Counted from the first letter of the stretch, positions 25,768 through 37,047 are shown. The stretch is 64,000 nucleotides of DNA from Metabacillus dongyingensis (GCF_019933155.2 NZ_CP082944.1:1986001-2050000), one strand, 5' to 3'. Notes: generated by a model from the sequence alone, not told the origin. Translations and numbers: made by a program.

Positions 25768-26538
25768 ATGAATGGAAAAGTAATATTTTTTGATATTGAC
25801 GGTACTTTATTAAATCACGATAAAGAAATACCGGACTCCACACGGGCAGCAATCGAAGATTTAAAAAAAGCAGGTCATCATGTTGCCATCGCGACAGGCA
25901 GGGCTCCTTTCATGTTTGAGGATCTTAGAAAAGAACTTGGAATCGATTCCTTTGTCAGTTTTAATGGGCAGTTTGTAGTTTTTGAAGGAAATGTCATTTA
26001 TAAAAATCCTCTTAATACTGAAAGACTTGAAGAATTATATGAATTTGCTCGCACGTCAAATCACCCGTTAGTTTTCATGAGTGATGACACTATGATGTCA
26101 ACAGAAACGGATCATCCTTATATACACGAGAGCATGGGCAGTCTGAAGTTTATGCATCCGGAGCGGGATCCTGACTTTTACCGCCATCACGAAATTTATC
26201 AGACGCTTCTTTTTTGTAAAGAGGGCGAAGAAGAAAATTATAAAAAATATGAAGACTTTCATATCATCCGCTGGCATGAGCTTGCTACCGATATCCTGCC
26301 TTTTGGAGGTTCTAAGGCTGAAGGCATTAAAAAGCTGATGGAACGCCTTGAGATTGAGAAAGATGATGTTTATGCATTCGGTGATGGATTGAATGATCTT
26401 GAAATGATTAAATATGCTGGTACCGGCGTAGCGATGGGGAATGCAGTTCCTGAACTGAAAGAGCTTGCAGATGAAGTGACATCAGATGTAAACCAGGACG
26501 GCATCCTTAATGGGCTGAAAAAAGTGGGACTGCTGTAG
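25768..26538 (+). CDS. ykrA: HAD-superfamily Cof-type phosphatase YkrA
   Basis: Cof-like haloacid dehalogenase phosphatase acting on small phosphorylated metabolites. Seen: motif I FFDIDGTLL (nucleophile Asp near residue 8), motif II ATGRAP, motif III Lys in FGGSKAEGI, and motif IV AFGDGLNDLEMIKYAGTGVAM. 256 residues with a C2-type cap between motifs II and III. ATG start with AGGAGA seven bases upstream; the open frame begins 11 codons earlier. Single gene, closed by a terminator shared with defB. Confidence 0.88.
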   Translation: MNGKVIFFDIDGTLLNHDKEIPDSTRAAIEDLKKAGHHVAIATGRAPFMFEDLRKELGIDSFVSFNGQFVVFEGNVIYKNPLNTERLEELYEFARTSNHPLVFMSDDTMMSTETDHPYIHESMGSLKFMHPERDPDFYRHHEIYQTLLFCKEGEEENYKKYEDFHIIRWHELATDILPFGGSKAEGIKKLMERLEIEKDDVYAFGDGLNDLEMIKYAGTGVAMGNAVPELKELADEVTSDVNQDGILNGLKKVGLL

Positions 26539-26603
26539 AAAAGCATAAGTTTATTGGGCCGAGATTAATATATGTAAAAAGAATTAATTGTTCTTATGAC
26601 AAT

Positions 26604-26638
26604 AAAAAACCTGTCTGCTAAAGCAGACAGGTTTTTTA
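26604..26638. terminator. Bidirectional terminator ykrA/defB
   Basis: AAAAACCTGTCTGCT/AGCAGACAGGTTTTT stem, T runs on both sides, between convergent genes. Confidence 0.9.
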
Positions 26639-27190
26639 GCGCTCAATGGCAATAGCATCTTCGGGTTCTTGCATAGGATCTTTTACATTCATATGATCAT
26701 AAAACATGACTCCATTTAGATGGTCTATTTCATGCTGAAATACAATGGAAAGCAGGCCGCGGAGTCTTAAGTCGAGTTCTTCTCCCTCAAGCGAAACCGC
26801 TTTGACGCGAATTCTTGCATAGCGGGGCACATATCCAGGTACAGGGCGATCAACTGACAGACAGCCTTCACCGCTTGTTAAGTAGCTTTTTTCAACGGAA
26901 TGGCTGATAATTTTCGGATTAAATAAAGCGTAGCTGTGCAATGTTCCTTTTTCATCTGTCAGCCGAATGGCAATCATCCGTTTTGAAACGTTTATTTGCG
27001 GTGCAGCAAGTCCTATGCCAGGTCTTAAGCCGTATTTTTCGATCATTTCAGGATTTTGACTATTTGAAACATAATCAAGCAAATCCTGCAATGTTTTTTT
27101 GTCTTCATCAGAAGGAGGCATGGCAACTTCTTCTGCCACCTTGCGAAGTGCCGGATGGCCTTCCCTGATAATATCATCCATTGTAATCAT
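26636..27190 (-). CDS. defB: Peptide deformylase, type 2
   Basis: Removes the formyl group from nascent protein N-termini using Fe/Zn. Seen: motif 1 GIGLAAPQI (about residues 59-67), motif 2 EGCLSV with the metal Cys, motif 3 QHEIDHLNG with the metal His residues and catalytic Glu. 184 residues; the longer N-terminal part and insert mark the type 2 (YkrB-like) enzyme. ATG start at MITMDDI, with GGAG upstream; the close match to the B. subtilis start supports it. Confidence 0.93.
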   Translation of the reverse strand: MITMDDIIREGHPALRKVAEEVAMPPSDEDKKTLQDLLDYVSNSQNPEMIEKYGLRPGIGLAAPQINVSKRMIAIRLTDEKGTLHSYALFNPKIISHSVEKSYLTSGEGCLSVDRPVPGYVPRYARIRVKAVSLEGEELDLRLRGLLSIVFQHEIDHLNGVMFYDHMNVKDPMQEPEDAIAIER

Positions 27191-27341
27191 GGGGACTCAC
27201 ACTCCATTTCTTGCTAAATCATCTATATAAGTATAATGGAATTGCAGAAAAACGAAAAGTATTGCTTGTCCATTCAGGATAAGCGCCATTATTTTGCGGC
27301 TTGCCCACATAAAATGTGGGCATCTCTTCCGCAATCATTCA

Positions 27342-27467
27342 TTAATAGTTGCCACAAAAAGCTGCACCGACGATAATTAATAGAATAAACAACACTACAA
27401 TTAAAGCGAAAGTGCGTCCGCAATCACCCGCGTGGCCGTACCCGTATCCAGGATAACATCCGTACAT
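27342..27467 (-). CDS. YjcZ-family sporulation small protein
   Basis: 41 residues: a Gly/Tyr/Cys-rich start ([16 protein letters not shown]), then [18 protein letters not shown], the single membrane helix that defines YjcZ-type peptides, found in spores or sporulating cells. AAGGAGG lies eight bases before ATG. A strong hairpin (GCCCACAT/ATGTGGGC, 27303-27321) follows the stop but lacks a T-run. From 27480 to 27850 the gap holds only ykyA upstream sequence, including a long CTGGTCCCG/CGGG-GACCAG stem. Confidence 0.75.
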   Translation of the reverse strand: MYGCYPGYGYGHAGDCGRTFALIVVLFILLIIVGAAFCGNY

Positions 27468-27850
27468 GCAAAAAACCTCCTTTTAATTGACCCTCATGTT
27501 CTGTGCATTAGCCTGAGTGTCTAATATAACCTATGTCACGGAATGGGAAGTGTATAGACAAAAGCCCAGGTCCAATAAAAAAATTGGGAATTGAAGATGA
27601 TCAGAATAAGGGGATTTAACATTTCATTATATAAAGTTTGATTGAACCTGTTGACCGCCTGAGTTTAAGCAAGCTTGCTCAGTATGAAAGTCTGGTCCCG
27701 CATTTCTCGCTGTCCACTCCTGGATACTTGGCCAAAACAAACGGCTGTCGGGTCTGACCAGTCGATTCTGCTTTTCTATTTAAAGAAGATATTGTAAAAA
27801 AACGAAGAACGTCTTATAGTTAAAGTGTTGAATGGTTAGGGGGACCCGCG

Positions 27851-28537
27851 GTGACAAAATTTTCAAAAGCAATTTCAGCAGCAGCAGCAATCTTTATTGG
27901 ATCGGTAGTATTATCTGGCTGTTCAGGCTCTTCGCCAGAAGAAGAAATGTACAGTGCTCTTGAGAAGGTAGTATCTCTTGAAGATACATTTGAGGAGCAG
28001 CAGAAGCCTCTAATTGAGCTTGAAAAAGAGGAAAATGATCTTTACGAAGAAATTATTTCTTTGGGAATGAAAGAGTACGATAAAATTGTTTCTCTTTCAA
28101 AGGAAGCGGCAGCTGTTGTAGAAGAAAGAGAAAAGCGATTAGAGGATGAAAGGCAAAGCATTCTTGATTCCAAGGAAGAATTTAAAAACATTGCAGCTCT
28201 TTCAAATGAGCTCAAAGAAGACGGAGCGAAAGATAAGGCTGATAAGCTGCAGGGGCTGATGCAGAATCGCTATGATTCCTACGATGCCCTTTATGCTTCA
28301 TATAAAGAAGCGATTGTCCTTGATAAAGAGCTTTATCAAATGTTTCAAAAAAAGGATTTGAAGCTTGAAGAGCTTGAAGCGAAAATTACTGAAATTAACA
28401 GTACTTACGAAAAAGTATTGGCCGAAAATAAAAAATTTAATGATTATACAGAACAGTATAATCAGGCAAAAATGGACTTTTATAAAGAAGCAGAGATTGA
28501 GGTAGAACAGCCGGAAGAAAATGCATCAAAATCCTAA
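27851..28537 (+). CDS. ykyA: YkyA-family lipoprotein
   Basis: Exported lipoprotein of the YkyA/DUF-type family. Seen: signal peptide with lipobox VLSGCSG (Cys near residue 24), followed by about 190 residues of nearly continuous charged helix with heptad-like Leu/Ile, i.e. coiled coil (KLQGLMQNRYDSYDALYASY, LEELEAKITEIN). No catalytic motif. GTG start eight bases after GGGGGA. Located directly upstream of pdhA as in B. subtilis, but ends in its own terminator. Function unknown; probably an envelope spacer or binding protein. Confidence 0.85.
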   Translation: MTKFSKAISAAAAIFIGSVVLSGCSGSSPEEEMYSALEKVVSLEDTFEEQQKPLIELEKEENDLYEEIISLGMKEYDKIVSLSKEAAAVVEEREKRLEDERQSILDSKEEFKNIAALSNELKEDGAKDKADKLQGLMQNRYDSYDALYASYKEAIVLDKELYQMFQKKDLKLEELEAKITEINSTYEKVLAENKKFNDYTEQYNQAKMDFYKEAEIEVEQPEENASKS

Positions 28538-28565
28538 CAATACAGCTTGTTTAATAAAGTATGGC

Positions 28566-28598
28566 CTGCAGAGAGATAGTTCTCTGCAGTTTTTTTGT
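28566..28598 (+). terminator. Intrinsic terminator after ykyA
   Basis: CTGCAGAGA/TCTCTGCAG stem with T7. Confidence 0.88.
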
Positions 28599-28783
28599 AT
28601 TTAGACGTAAATCGCTGTGTCTATAGGCAGCTGCTTCAGCAATTTTCGAGATTCGGTTATAATGATACCTGTATCGATTTTTGTAATACAGAAGAACAAT
28701 TAGTTATAGTACAGATTGATAAATAGGGAATAAAAGTAAAATGAAAACACTTGATATCTTTTAAGAATATCGATATAAATCAA

Positions 28784-28813
28784 TTGACGAACTTATTTTT
28801 AATGGTGTACACT
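28784..28813 (+). promoter_or_regulatory. pdh operon promoter and long leader
   Basis: TTGACG and TACACT, 18-base spacer, with TG before the -10. The predicted mRNA has a leader of about 225 bases before pdhA containing GAGAACG/CATTCTC-type and AGCCTA/TAGGCT stems (28893-28984). The 28599-28783 stretch before it holds nothing recognised. Confidence 0.6.
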
Positions 28814-29040
28814 AAGAAATGTTGAAACGAATTGTATTAATTTCTTTCATCACTTAAATTAGTACAGATATTTGTACTGTCCAATACATAGAGAACGTTT
28901 CGGCATTCTCTCAGGTGGTATAAAGATATATAGAGGATAGCCTAAAAAAATGTGTCAGGCGTACTCATTTTGGGTAGGCTAATGCTGTATGTGTCAGTAA
29001 TTATCTAAAACTATTTTTTTATAAGAGAAAGGATAGGTGA

Positions 29041-30162
<1,122 letters not shown>

Positions 30163-30165
30163 GCC

Positions 30166-31143
30166 ATGGCTCAAATGACAATGATTCAAGCAATCACTGA
30201 TGCGCTGCGCTCAGAATTAAAAAATGATTCTAACGTCTTAGTGTTTGGAGAAGATGTTGGTGTAAATGGCGGCGTATTCCGTGCTACTGAAGGATTACAA
30301 AAAGAATTTGGCGAAGACCGTGTATTTGATACACCTCTTGCTGAATCAGGAATCGGCGGTCTTGCGATCGGTCTTGGATTAACAGGATTCCGTCCTGTAG
30401 CTGAAATTCAATTCTTCGGTTTCGTTTATGAAGTAATGGACTCTATTTCAGGCCAAATGGCTCGTATGCGCTACCGTTCAGGCGGACGCTGGTCTTCACC
30501 AGTTACAATCCGTTCACCATTCGGCGGAGGCGTTCATACACCTGAACTTCATGCTGACAGCTTAGAAGGTCTTATGGCTCAGCAGCCTGGTGTGAAAGTT
30601 GTTATTCCTTCAACTCCATACGACGCAAAAGGACTTTTAATCTCTGCTATTCGTGATAACGATCCTGTCGTTTTCCTTGAGCATATGAAACTTTACCGTT
30701 CTTTCCGTCAGGAAGTTCCGGAAGAAGAATATACGATTGAAATCGGCAAAGCTGAAGTGAAAAGAGAAGGTTCTGACCTTTCTATTATTACTTACGGCGC
30801 AATGGTGCATGAGTCATTAAAAGCAGCAGAAGAGCTTGAAAAAGAAGGAATTTCTGCTGAAGTGATCGACCTTCGCACAATCAGCCCATTAGATATCGAC
30901 ACAATCATTGCATCTGTTGAAAAAACAGGACGTGCGATTGTTGTACAAGAAGCTCAAAAGCAAGCAGGAATTGCAGCTAATGTTGTTGCTGAAATCAATG
31001 ACCGTGCGATCTTAAGCTTAGAAGCTCCAGTACTTCGCGTGACAGCTCCAGACACTGTATTTGCTTTCTCTCAAGCTGAAGGTGTTTGGCTGCCAAACTT
31101 CAAAGATGTGATTGAAACAGCTAAAAAAGTAATGAATTTTTAA
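30166..31143 (+). CDS. pdhB: Pyruvate dehydrogenase E1 beta subunit
   Basis: Transketolase-like beta chain that completes the E1 active site. Seen: [20 protein letters not shown] with the ThDP-activating Glu, [23 protein letters not shown], and the C-terminal domain with [15 protein letters not shown]. 325 residues, normal length. Ribosome site AAAGGAG overlaps the end of pdhA. Followed by a 171-base gap with a hairpin before pdhC, so E1 and E2/E3 levels may be set separately. Confidence 0.96.
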   Translation: MAQMTMIQAITDALRSELKNDSNVLVFGEDVGVNGGVFRATEGLQKEFGEDRVFDTPLAESGIGGLAIGLGLTGFRPVAEIQFFGFVYEVMDSISGQMARMRYRSGGRWSSPVTIRSPFGGGVHTPELHADSLEGLMAQQPGVKVVIPSTPYDAKGLLISAIRDNDPVVFLEHMKLYRSFRQEVPEEEYTIEIGKAEVKREGSDLSIITYGAMVHESLKAAEELEKEGISAEVIDLRTISPLDIDTIIASVEKTGRAIVVQEAQKQAGIAANVVAEINDRAILSLEAPVLRVTAPDTVFAFSQAEGVWLPNFKDVIETAKKVMNF

Positions 31144-31262
31144 TTATACATTCTGAGAAAAGAAATCAGAGGGTCCCCGGAAGAATGCGTGTTTATGTTC
31201 CATGATCAGCGCGGCGCGGCTGCGTGAAAGCACTTGAACAAACATCAAATGTTTATTCTTTT

Positions 31263-31287
31263 GAAACCTGCAAACTGGTTTCTTTTC
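31263..31287 (+). terminator. Hairpin between pdhB and pdhC
   Basis: GAAACC/GGTTTC stem, eight-base loop, then TTTTCC, 28 bases before pdhC. It looks like a weak or partial terminator, or an mRNA processing boundary. Confidence 0.4.
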
Positions 31288-31314
31288 CATATGAAAAATA
31301 GGAGGTAATATACC

Positions 31315-32676
31315 GTGTCATTCGAATTTAAAATGCCGGATATCGGTGAGGGTATCCACGAAGGTGAAATTGTAAAGTGGTTTATCAAGCCAGGCGATGA
31401 AGTAAACGAAGATGATGTACTGGCTGAAATCCAGAACGATAAAGCTGTCGTTGAAATTCCTTCTCCTGTAAAAGGAAAAGTTATTGAGCTTAAAGTTGAA
31501 GAGGGAACTGTTGCTACTGTTGGACAAACTCTTATCACATTTGATGCTCCTGGTTACGAAAACCTTAAATTTAAAGGTGATGACCATGGAGATGAGCCTG
31601 CTAAAGAAGAGAAAACAGAAGCACAAGTTCAATCTACAGCTGAAGCTGGCCAAGATGTGAAAAAAGAAGAAGCTCCTAAACAAGAAACAGCAGCAGCTAC
31701 AGGCGCAGGTGCACAGGATCAGGCTGAAGTCGATCCAGACCGCCGCATCATTGCAATGCCTTCTGTACGCAAATATGCACGTGAAAAAGGCGTTGAAATC
31801 CGCCAAGTATCTGGATCAGGCAAAAACGGACGCATCGGCAAAGAAGACATTGATGCATTCTTAGAAGGCGGATCTAAACCTGCTGAAACGCAAACTGAAG
31901 CTCCTCAAACAGAAGCTAAAGAAGAAAAAGCAGAGCAAAAAGCACCTGCAAAACAAGCTGTTCCAGAAGGCGACTTCCCGGAAACACGCGAAAAAATGAG
32001 CCCAATGCGCAAAGCAATCTCTAAAGCAATGGTTAACTCAAAACAAACAGCTCCACACGTAACTTTGATGGATGAAGTGGATGTGACGAAACTAGTTTCT
32101 CACAGAAAACAGTTCAAAGGTGTTGCAGCGGAGCAGGGAATTAAGTTAACATATTTACCGTACGTAGTGAAAGCTCTTACATCAGCGCTTAAAAAATATC
32201 CGGTTCTTAACACTTCTATCGATGACAAAACAGAAGAAGTTATTCAAAAGCATTACTACAACATCGGTATTGCTGCTGATACAGAAAAAGGACTTATGGT
32301 TCCAGTTGTTAAAAACGCAGAACGCAAATCAATCTTTGACATTTCTGATGAAATTAACGGCTTAGCTACTAAAGCACGCGACGGTAAACTTTCTGCTGCG
32401 GAAATGAAGGGCGCTTCTTGTACAATTACAAACATCGGCTCAGCTGGCGGACAATGGTTCACTCCAGTAATTAATCACCCAGAGGTTGCAATCCTTGGAA
32501 TCGGCCGCATTGCTGAAAAAGCAATCGTAGTTGACGGTGAAATTGTTGCTGCTCCAGTGCTTGCTTTATCATTAAGCTTTGACCACCGCATGATCGATGG
32601 TGCTACAGCACAAAATGCATTAAATCACATTAAGCGTTTATTGAACGACCCACAACTTATTCTAATGGAGGCGTAA
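31315..32676 (+). CDS. pdhC: Dihydrolipoamide acetyltransferase (PDH E2)
   Basis: Core of the complex; transfers acetyl from lipoamide to CoA. Seen: one lipoyl domain (residues 1-80) with the lipoylated Lys in [13 protein letters not shown], a Glu/Ala/Pro linker, peripheral-subunit-binding domain [17 protein letters not shown] (about 144-160), a second linker, and the catalytic domain with DHRMIDGA (HxxxDG) near residues 423-430. 453 residues. GTG start with AGGAGG upstream. Co-transcribed with pdhD, three bases apart. Confidence 0.96.
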   Translation: MSFEFKMPDIGEGIHEGEIVKWFIKPGDEVNEDDVLAEIQNDKAVVEIPSPVKGKVIELKVEEGTVATVGQTLITFDAPGYENLKFKGDDHGDEPAKEEKTEAQVQSTAEAGQDVKKEEAPKQETAAATGAGAQDQAEVDPDRRIIAMPSVRKYAREKGVEIRQVSGSGKNGRIGKEDIDAFLEGGSKPAETQTEAPQTEAKEEKAEQKAPAKQAVPEGDFPETREKMSPMRKAISKAMVNSKQTAPHVTLMDEVDVTKLVSHRKQFKGVAAEQGIKLTYLPYVVKALTSALKKYPVLNTSIDDKTEEVIQKHYYNIGIAADTEKGLMVPVVKNAERKSIFDISDEINGLATKARDGKLSAAEMKGASCTITNIGSAGGQWFTPVINHPEVAILGIGRIAEKAIVVDGEIVAAPVLALSLSFDHRMIDGATAQNALNHIKRLLNDPQLILMEA

Positions 32677-32679
32677 TCG

Positions 32680-34092
32680 ATGGTAGTAGGAGATTTCCCT
32701 ATTGAAACAGATACTCTTGTCATTGGTGCGGGACCTGGCGGCTATGTAGCTGCCATCCGCGCTGCACAGCTTGGACAGAAAGTAACAATCGTAGAAAGAG
32801 GAAACCTTGGCGGCGTATGTTTGAACGTTGGATGTATTCCTTCTAAAGCGTTAATCGCTGCGGGTCACCGTTTTGAACATGCAAAGCATTCAGAAGACAT
32901 GGGTATCATTGCAGAAAATGTAAAAGTTGATTTTACAAAAGTTCAAGAATTCAAAGCTGGCGTTGTGAAAAAGCTTGTCGGCGGAGTTGAAGGACTTCTT
33001 AAAGGAAACAAAGTTGAAATCGTTCGCGGCGAAGCTTATTTTGTTGACAGTGAATCTATTAAAGTTATGGATGACAATTCATCTCAAACTTATAAATTCA
33101 AAAATGCAATCATCGCTACAGGTTCACGCCCGATTGAAATTCCAGGATTCAAATATTCTAAACGCGTTTTAGATTCAACTGGCGCGCTAAGCTTAAATGA
33201 AATCCCTAAGAAAATTGTTGTAATTGGTGCAGGATACATCGGCACTGAGCTTGGAACAGCATATGCTAACTTCGGTTCTGAAGTAGTTTTCATTGAAGCA
33301 ATGGATGAGATCTTAATGGGCTTTGAAAAGCAAATGAGCTCACTTGTAAAACGCAACCTTAAGAAAAAGGGCAACGTTGAAATCCATACAAAAGCTAAAG
33401 CTAAATCTGTTGAAGAAACAGAAAACGGCGTAAAGGTAACATTTGAAGTAAAAGGCGAAGAGCAGACAGTTGAAGCTGACTACTTGTTAGTAACAGTTGG
33501 ACGCCGTGCTAACACAGACGAGCTTGGCCTTGAGCAAGTTGGGGTTGAAATGTCAGACCGCGGCGTGATTAAAATTGATAAGCAGTGCCGCACAAGCGTT
33601 TCTAACATCTTTGCAATCGGTGATATCGTTGAAGGACCTCCGCTTGCACATAAAGCTTCTTATGAAGGCAAAATTGCTGCAGAGGTAATCGCCGGAGAGA
33701 ATGCTGAAATTGATTACTTAGGAATTCCTGCTGTTGTATTCTCTGAGCCTGAACTTGCTTCAGTAGGCTACACAGAAGCACAAGCTAAAGAAGAAGGACT
33801 TGAGGTTGTTGCTGCTAAGTTCCCATTTGCTGCAAATGGACGTGCACTTTCTCTTAACCAAACAGACGGATTCTTAAAACTGGTTACACGTAAAGAAGAC
33901 GGTCTTGTTATTGGAGCGCAAATTGCTGGTGCTGCAGCTTCTGATATGATTTCAGAGCTTAGCCTTGCAATTGAAGCCGGCATGACTGCTGAAGATATTG
34001 CGATGACAATTCATGCGCATCCAACATTGGGAGAAATCACAATGGAAGCTGCTGAAGTTGCAATCGGAAGCCCGATTCACATCGTGAAATAA
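32680..34092 (+). CDS. pdhD: Dihydrolipoamide dehydrogenase (E3)
   Basis: FAD enzyme that re-oxidises dihydrolipoamide with NAD+; shared by the 2-oxoacid dehydrogenase complexes. Seen: FAD motif [16 protein letters not shown] (about residues 15-30), redox disulfide [16 protein letters not shown] motif [35 protein letters not shown], and the active-site pair HAHPTLGE near the C-terminus. 470 residues, full length. ATG start with GGAGG upstream. Confidence 0.96.
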   Translation: MVVGDFPIETDTLVIGAGPGGYVAAIRAAQLGQKVTIVERGNLGGVCLNVGCIPSKALIAAGHRFEHAKHSEDMGIIAENVKVDFTKVQEFKAGVVKKLVGGVEGLLKGNKVEIVRGEAYFVDSESIKVMDDNSSQTYKFKNAIIATGSRPIEIPGFKYSKRVLDSTGALSLNEIPKKIVVIGAGYIGTELGTAYANFGSEVVFIEAMDEILMGFEKQMSSLVKRNLKKKGNVEIHTKAKAKSVEETENGVKVTFEVKGEEQTVEADYLLVTVGRRANTDELGLEQVGVEMSDRGVIKIDKQCRTSVSNIFAIGDIVEGPPLAHKASYEGKIAAEVIAGENAEIDYLGIPAVVFSEPELASVGYTEAQAKEEGLEVVAAKFPFAANGRALSLNQTDGFLKLVTRKEDGLVIGAQIAGAAASDMISELSLAIEAGMTAEDIAMTIHAHPTLGEITMEAAEVAIGSPIHIVK

Positions 34093-34098
34093 TGAGAG

Positions 34099-34137
34099 AA
34101 AAACCCCCTTAATGCTTAGCATTAAGGGGGTTTTTTG
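34099..34137 (+). terminator. pdh operon terminator
   Basis: AAAACCCCCTTAATGCT/AGCATTAAGGGGGTTTT stem with T6, just after pdhD. Confidence 0.92.
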
Positions 34138-34180
34138 ACAAAAAAAAGGCGGCTAATTATATTAGAACCACCTGACAAGC

Positions 34181-34570
34181 TTAACGCTGTCCGCTGCTCT
34201 TTGAAAGAGCTTTAATGACAGAATTAATAATCTCCTCTTTATTTCCTACATGCCCTTCAATTTGGAAAATCACTTGATTATCATCCACAACAACAAGAGA
34301 AGGGTATTTTTCTACATCAAACGGATAATTTTCTTCCGCACTTGAATCGATAAATTGCAAACCTTCAATTTCTTCTGGGAAATCCCGTTTTAAATCGATA
34401 AGTGCGTCATAGTAAACGGATTCCCGATATTCATCCTGTTCATCTGAGAAGAATAATAGCTTTCTTTCTTCCGGTTCAGGCTGATTATTCGCCTCAGAAG
34501 TGAAATTCAAACTGCAGGATGATAGAAGAAATACTGGAATGATGAAGGCGACAATAACCGACTTTGCCAT
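34181..34570 (-). CDS. slp: Slp-like small lipoprotein
   Basis: 129-residue exported lipoprotein: signal helix SVIVAFIIPVFLL, lipobox LSSC (Cys near 19), then a compact domain reminiscent of a thioredoxin-like fold (YDALIDLKRDFPEEIEGLQF, YPSLVVVDDNQVIFQIEGHV) without a CxxC pair. ATG start with GAGGTGGG upstream; the open frame begins 12 codons earlier without a site. Lies convergent to pdhD exactly where B. subtilis has slp, which underlies the name; the molecular role is unknown. Confidence 0.7.
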   Translation of the reverse strand: MAKSVIVAFIIPVFLLSSCSLNFTSEANNQPEPEERKLLFFSDEQDEYRESVYYDALIDLKRDFPEEIEGLQFIDSSAEENYPFDVEKYPSLVVVDDNQVIFQIEGHVGNKEEIINSVIKALSKSSGQR

Positions 34571-34808
34571 ATTGCCCACCTCTTTAAAATGAAATGGTCT
34601 AAACATACCGCTCTATTTGTGAATAAAAACAATACTTACTACCCAGTTTTATTGTGCCGTCTTGCTAAATTAATGCTATTCTATCATGTTTTCCGAATAT
34701 TCCCCTGAATGTTACCTATTTGTTACATAAATGAAAAATATACAGTAGGAATGTCGCATAACCTAAATATAGGAGATAAAGCGGCTGAGTAAAAGAAGGG
34801 GAGTAACG

Positions 34809-35063
34809 ATGAAATGGCCAATGATTATTTTTCTGCAATGTTTCATGTGGGGCGGTTATTTATTGGTGGAATGGATTTCTGAAAAAGATTCGCTGCAGGC
34901 TAAATTGATCTTGCTTGGGGTCTTTCTGTACATAGCATATATTGTAGCAGCATCTCTTTCACAATCTAAAAAAATCGCTCTATTCGTGACGGCTGCAACT
35001 GCAGCAGCGGCATTTTTATGCAAGGATGAATTCTTACTGCTCATTAGGACGTTTATTTACTAA
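34809..35063 (+). CDS. Small three-helix membrane protein
   Basis: 84 residues with three hydrophobic segments (about 5-20, 32-50 and 55-72) joined by short charged loops; starts MKWPMIIFLQCFMWGGYLL. No recognised family. ATG start with GGGGAG six bases upstream and a clean terminator behind, so expression is likely. Divergent from slp. Possibly a Bacillaceae-specific hypothetical protein. Confidence 0.6.
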   Translation: MKWPMIIFLQCFMWGGYLLVEWISEKDSLQAKLILLGVFLYIAYIVAASLSQSKKIALFVTAATAAAAFLCKDEFLLLIRTFIY

Positions 35064-35074
35064 CACTGCCGCAT

Positions 35075-35114
35075 AATCAAAAAACACTTTCCAAAACTAG
35101 TGTTTTTTGATTTT
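35075..35114 (+). terminator. Intrinsic terminator after the 84-aa membrane protein
   Basis: AATCAAAAAACACT/AGTGTTTTTTGATT stem and T6. Confidence 0.85.
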
Positions 35115-35235
35115 TTCTTTTATATAGGATGATTCATAGTTAGCTGGTACTTTTGTTAATTAATTCCTCTTTTTATATAGTGAAGCATTCTCCCTTATAT
35201 TATACTAATAAAGGAGAATGATTGGGGGATACATA

Positions 35236-36072
35236 ATGAAGCATTTGCTTTGCATCTTGGCTGCGGTCTGTTTACTTGCAGCGTGCAGCTCAGATCAAAC
35301 CGGTAATCAAGCAGCGAAACATGAAATAGCGGACAAACAGGATGAAGGACAAAAGAGTGACAAGGCACCTGAAGAGCCTGCGCCTGAGGAAAAGGAAAAA
35401 GAAAGCGCGGAGACCGAAGCAGAACCAGAAGCTCTTCCTGAATACAAGATAAATCCGGCCAATTGGACAATTGAGCCTTTAAGTGCAAATATCAATGCAA
35501 AGACTGTCCTGATTACGATTGATGATGCACCTGATAAACACAGTCTGGAAATGGCTCATACGCTAAAAAATCTGGGCGTAAATGCGATTTTTTTCGTTAA
35601 TGGCCACTTCATAGATTCAGATGAAGAAAAAAAGACACTGATAGATATTCATAATCTCGGGTTTCCGATCGGCAATCATACGATGACACATGCTAATTTG
35701 AAAGATCTTTCTCCTGAAGAGCAGCGAAACGAAATCGTTCGGCTGAATGATCTAGTAGAAGCAACAATCGGAGAAAGACCTCGTTTCTTTCGTGCTCCAT
35801 TCGGAAGCAACACAGACGAAAGCCGGAAGCTTGCAAAGGAAGAAAAGATGGTCTTGATGAACTGGACATACGGTTATGATTGGGAAAAGGCGTATCAATC
35901 AAAAGATGCCCTTACAGACATTATGGTCCATTCACCGTTCCTGACAGATGGAGCGAATCTGTTAATGCATGACCGGAAATGGACAAACGAAGCATTAAAG
36001 GGGATTGTAGAAGGATTAAGAGCCAAGGGATATGAAATAGCTGATCCCCATTCAATCGGAAAAATCTCATGA
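35236..36072 (+). CDS. Polysaccharide deacetylase lipoprotein
   Basis: Exported NodB-type carbohydrate esterase that removes acetyl groups from cell-wall or extracellular glycans. Seen: signal peptide with lipobox LAAC (Cys near residue 18), an acidic low-complexity tether (about 30-70), then the NodB domain with TIDDAPD (catalytic/metal Asp pair), NHTMTHANL (metal His pair) and RAPFGSN. It ends with LLMHDRK, the motif-5 equivalent with His. 278 residues. ATG start after TGGGGGATA. Single gene with a terminator behind; substrate unknown. Confidence 0.85.
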   Translation: MKHLLCILAAVCLLAACSSDQTGNQAAKHEIADKQDEGQKSDKAPEEPAPEEKEKESAETEAEPEALPEYKINPANWTIEPLSANINAKTVLITIDDAPDKHSLEMAHTLKNLGVNAIFFVNGHFIDSDEEKKTLIDIHNLGFPIGNHTMTHANLKDLSPEEQRNEIVRLNDLVEATIGERPRFFRAPFGSNTDESRKLAKEEKMVLMNWTYGYDWEKAYQSKDALTDIMVHSPFLTDGANLLMHDRKWTNEALKGIVEGLRAKGYEIADPHSIGKIS

Positions 36073-36108
36073 AAAAGCGGTCCTGTAAGGATCGCTTTCA
36101 TCTTTTAT
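36071..36108. terminator. Terminator between deacetylase and DUF1885-like gene
   Basis: AAAGCGGTCC/GGATCGCTTT stem (one G-T pair) between convergent genes. Confidence 0.65.
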
Positions 36109-36496
36109 AATAGTACATCTTTCTGCCATTAAATAAGGTTAGTTCGCCTTTAAGTTTTTTTGCAAGGAACTTTGAAAACTCATTTGCTTTATTCTTGTCT
36201 CCGTATTTTGAATCAGAGGGGAGGGTGATTTGAAGAAAAGAAGGCTGTTCCTCACCGGCTGAACTGACTCCGACATACATTTTGGAATATCCTCGTTCTT
36301 CTGACGATAAGGTAAGATATCCATTCGCTTGTTTACATTCATAAGGGAAAGCAGAGCTTTCATAAGCGAAGTTTAATTGCTCTCCTGTTTTGCTCGTAAT
36401 GTCCTTGTAGTAGTGAAAAAGCTCTTCTACTTCATCAACCGTTATATACTGTTTAATGGATCCGCCGACTAATTTAATAAATGCGTGAGAGGCCAT
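36098..36496 (-). CDS. DUF1885-like hypothetical protein
   Basis: 132 residues, soluble, no signal peptide. It begins MASHAFIKLVGGSIKQYIT and has a mid-region helix TVDEVEELFHYYKDITSKTGEQL, then alternating strands and a Lys-rich end (FLAKKLKGELTLFNGRKMYYYKR). The pattern resembles the Bacillus DUF1885 group, whose function is unknown. ATG start with AGGAGTTGACAGG upstream. Convergent with the deacetylase gene and divergent from the DUF3055-like gene. Confidence 0.55.
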   Translation of the reverse strand: MASHAFIKLVGGSIKQYITVDEVEELFHYYKDITSKTGEQLNFAYESSAFPYECKQANGYLTLSSEERGYSKMYVGVSSAGEEQPSFLQITLPSDSKYGDKNKANEFSKFLAKKLKGELTLFNGRKMYYYKR

Positions 36497-36578
36497 CCTG
36501 TCAACTCCTAATTTTTCTGACTGATTAAATTAAATTTTACAAATATTTAAACAATCTGACAAGATAAAGGTGAAATAA

Positions 36579-36607
36579 TTGTGCTGAGGCATAATGTAGG
36601 GTATAAT
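36579..36607 (+). promoter_or_regulatory. SigmaA-type promoter of the DUF3055-like gene
   Basis: TTGTGC, 17 bases, TATAAT; predicted start about 35 bases before the AGGAGG site of the gene. Confidence 0.65.
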
Positions 36608-36647
36608 TAATCTGAATAATCAGATAATAAAATAGAAGGAGGCCATC

Positions 36648-36947
36648 ATGAATGCATTAGAGAAGTTTTATGATGATACCGAGCAGGCTAACGTAAGGTA
36701 TGTGGGATTTGCTTCAAGTGACCGGAGGTATGATTTGGCCATAGTTTACTCAAGCATGTTTTTTGGGAAACCTCTCGTCATATGTCTCCAAACCGGTAAA
36801 GCAGCACTCCTTGACTCGTCTGATATCGAAGACCTCGAACTCCTCAAGCACACATTTCGCACTGAAACCCTGCAGCAGGCATCAGAACTCTCTGATTTCT
36901 TCAAAGAAGTGATCCCAGACGTCCAATTGACCACCGAATATGAATAA
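36648..36947 (+). CDS. DUF3055-family protein
   Basis: 99 residues, cytosolic, acidic. Seen: FYDDTEQANVRYVGFASSDRRYDLAIVYS, the conserved start of the DUF3055 group common in Bacillaceae, then a strand-turn-strand FGKPLVICLQTGKAALL and a helical acidic tail. No catalytic motif. AGGAGG lies before the ATG, a good promoter precedes it and a terminator follows, so it is a single-gene unit. Function unknown. Confidence 0.7.
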   Translation: MNALEKFYDDTEQANVRYVGFASSDRRYDLAIVYSSMFFGKPLVICLQTGKAALLDSSDIEDLELLKHTFRTETLQQASELSDFFKEVIPDVQLTTEYE

Positions 36948-36948
36948 G

Positions 36949-36979
36949 AAAAACTGGCGTATTTCAGCCAGTTTTTTTC
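36949..36979 (+). terminator. Intrinsic terminator after the DUF3055-like gene
   Basis: AAAACTGGC/GCCAGTTTT stem with T7. Confidence 0.85.
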
Positions 36980-37028
36980 TATGCTTATAGTAAAAGAAAG
37001 ATAAATATATTGATAGAAAATAGATAAA

Positions 37029-37039
37029 TGTGTTATACA
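37029..37039 (+). promoter_or_regulatory. CcpN-like operator, upstream box
   Basis: TGTGTTATACA fits TRTGHYATAYW, the CcpN consensus as I recall it, at every position. It lies just upstream of the SR1 -35. Confidence 0.7.
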
Positions 37040-37047
37040 ATTTAGGC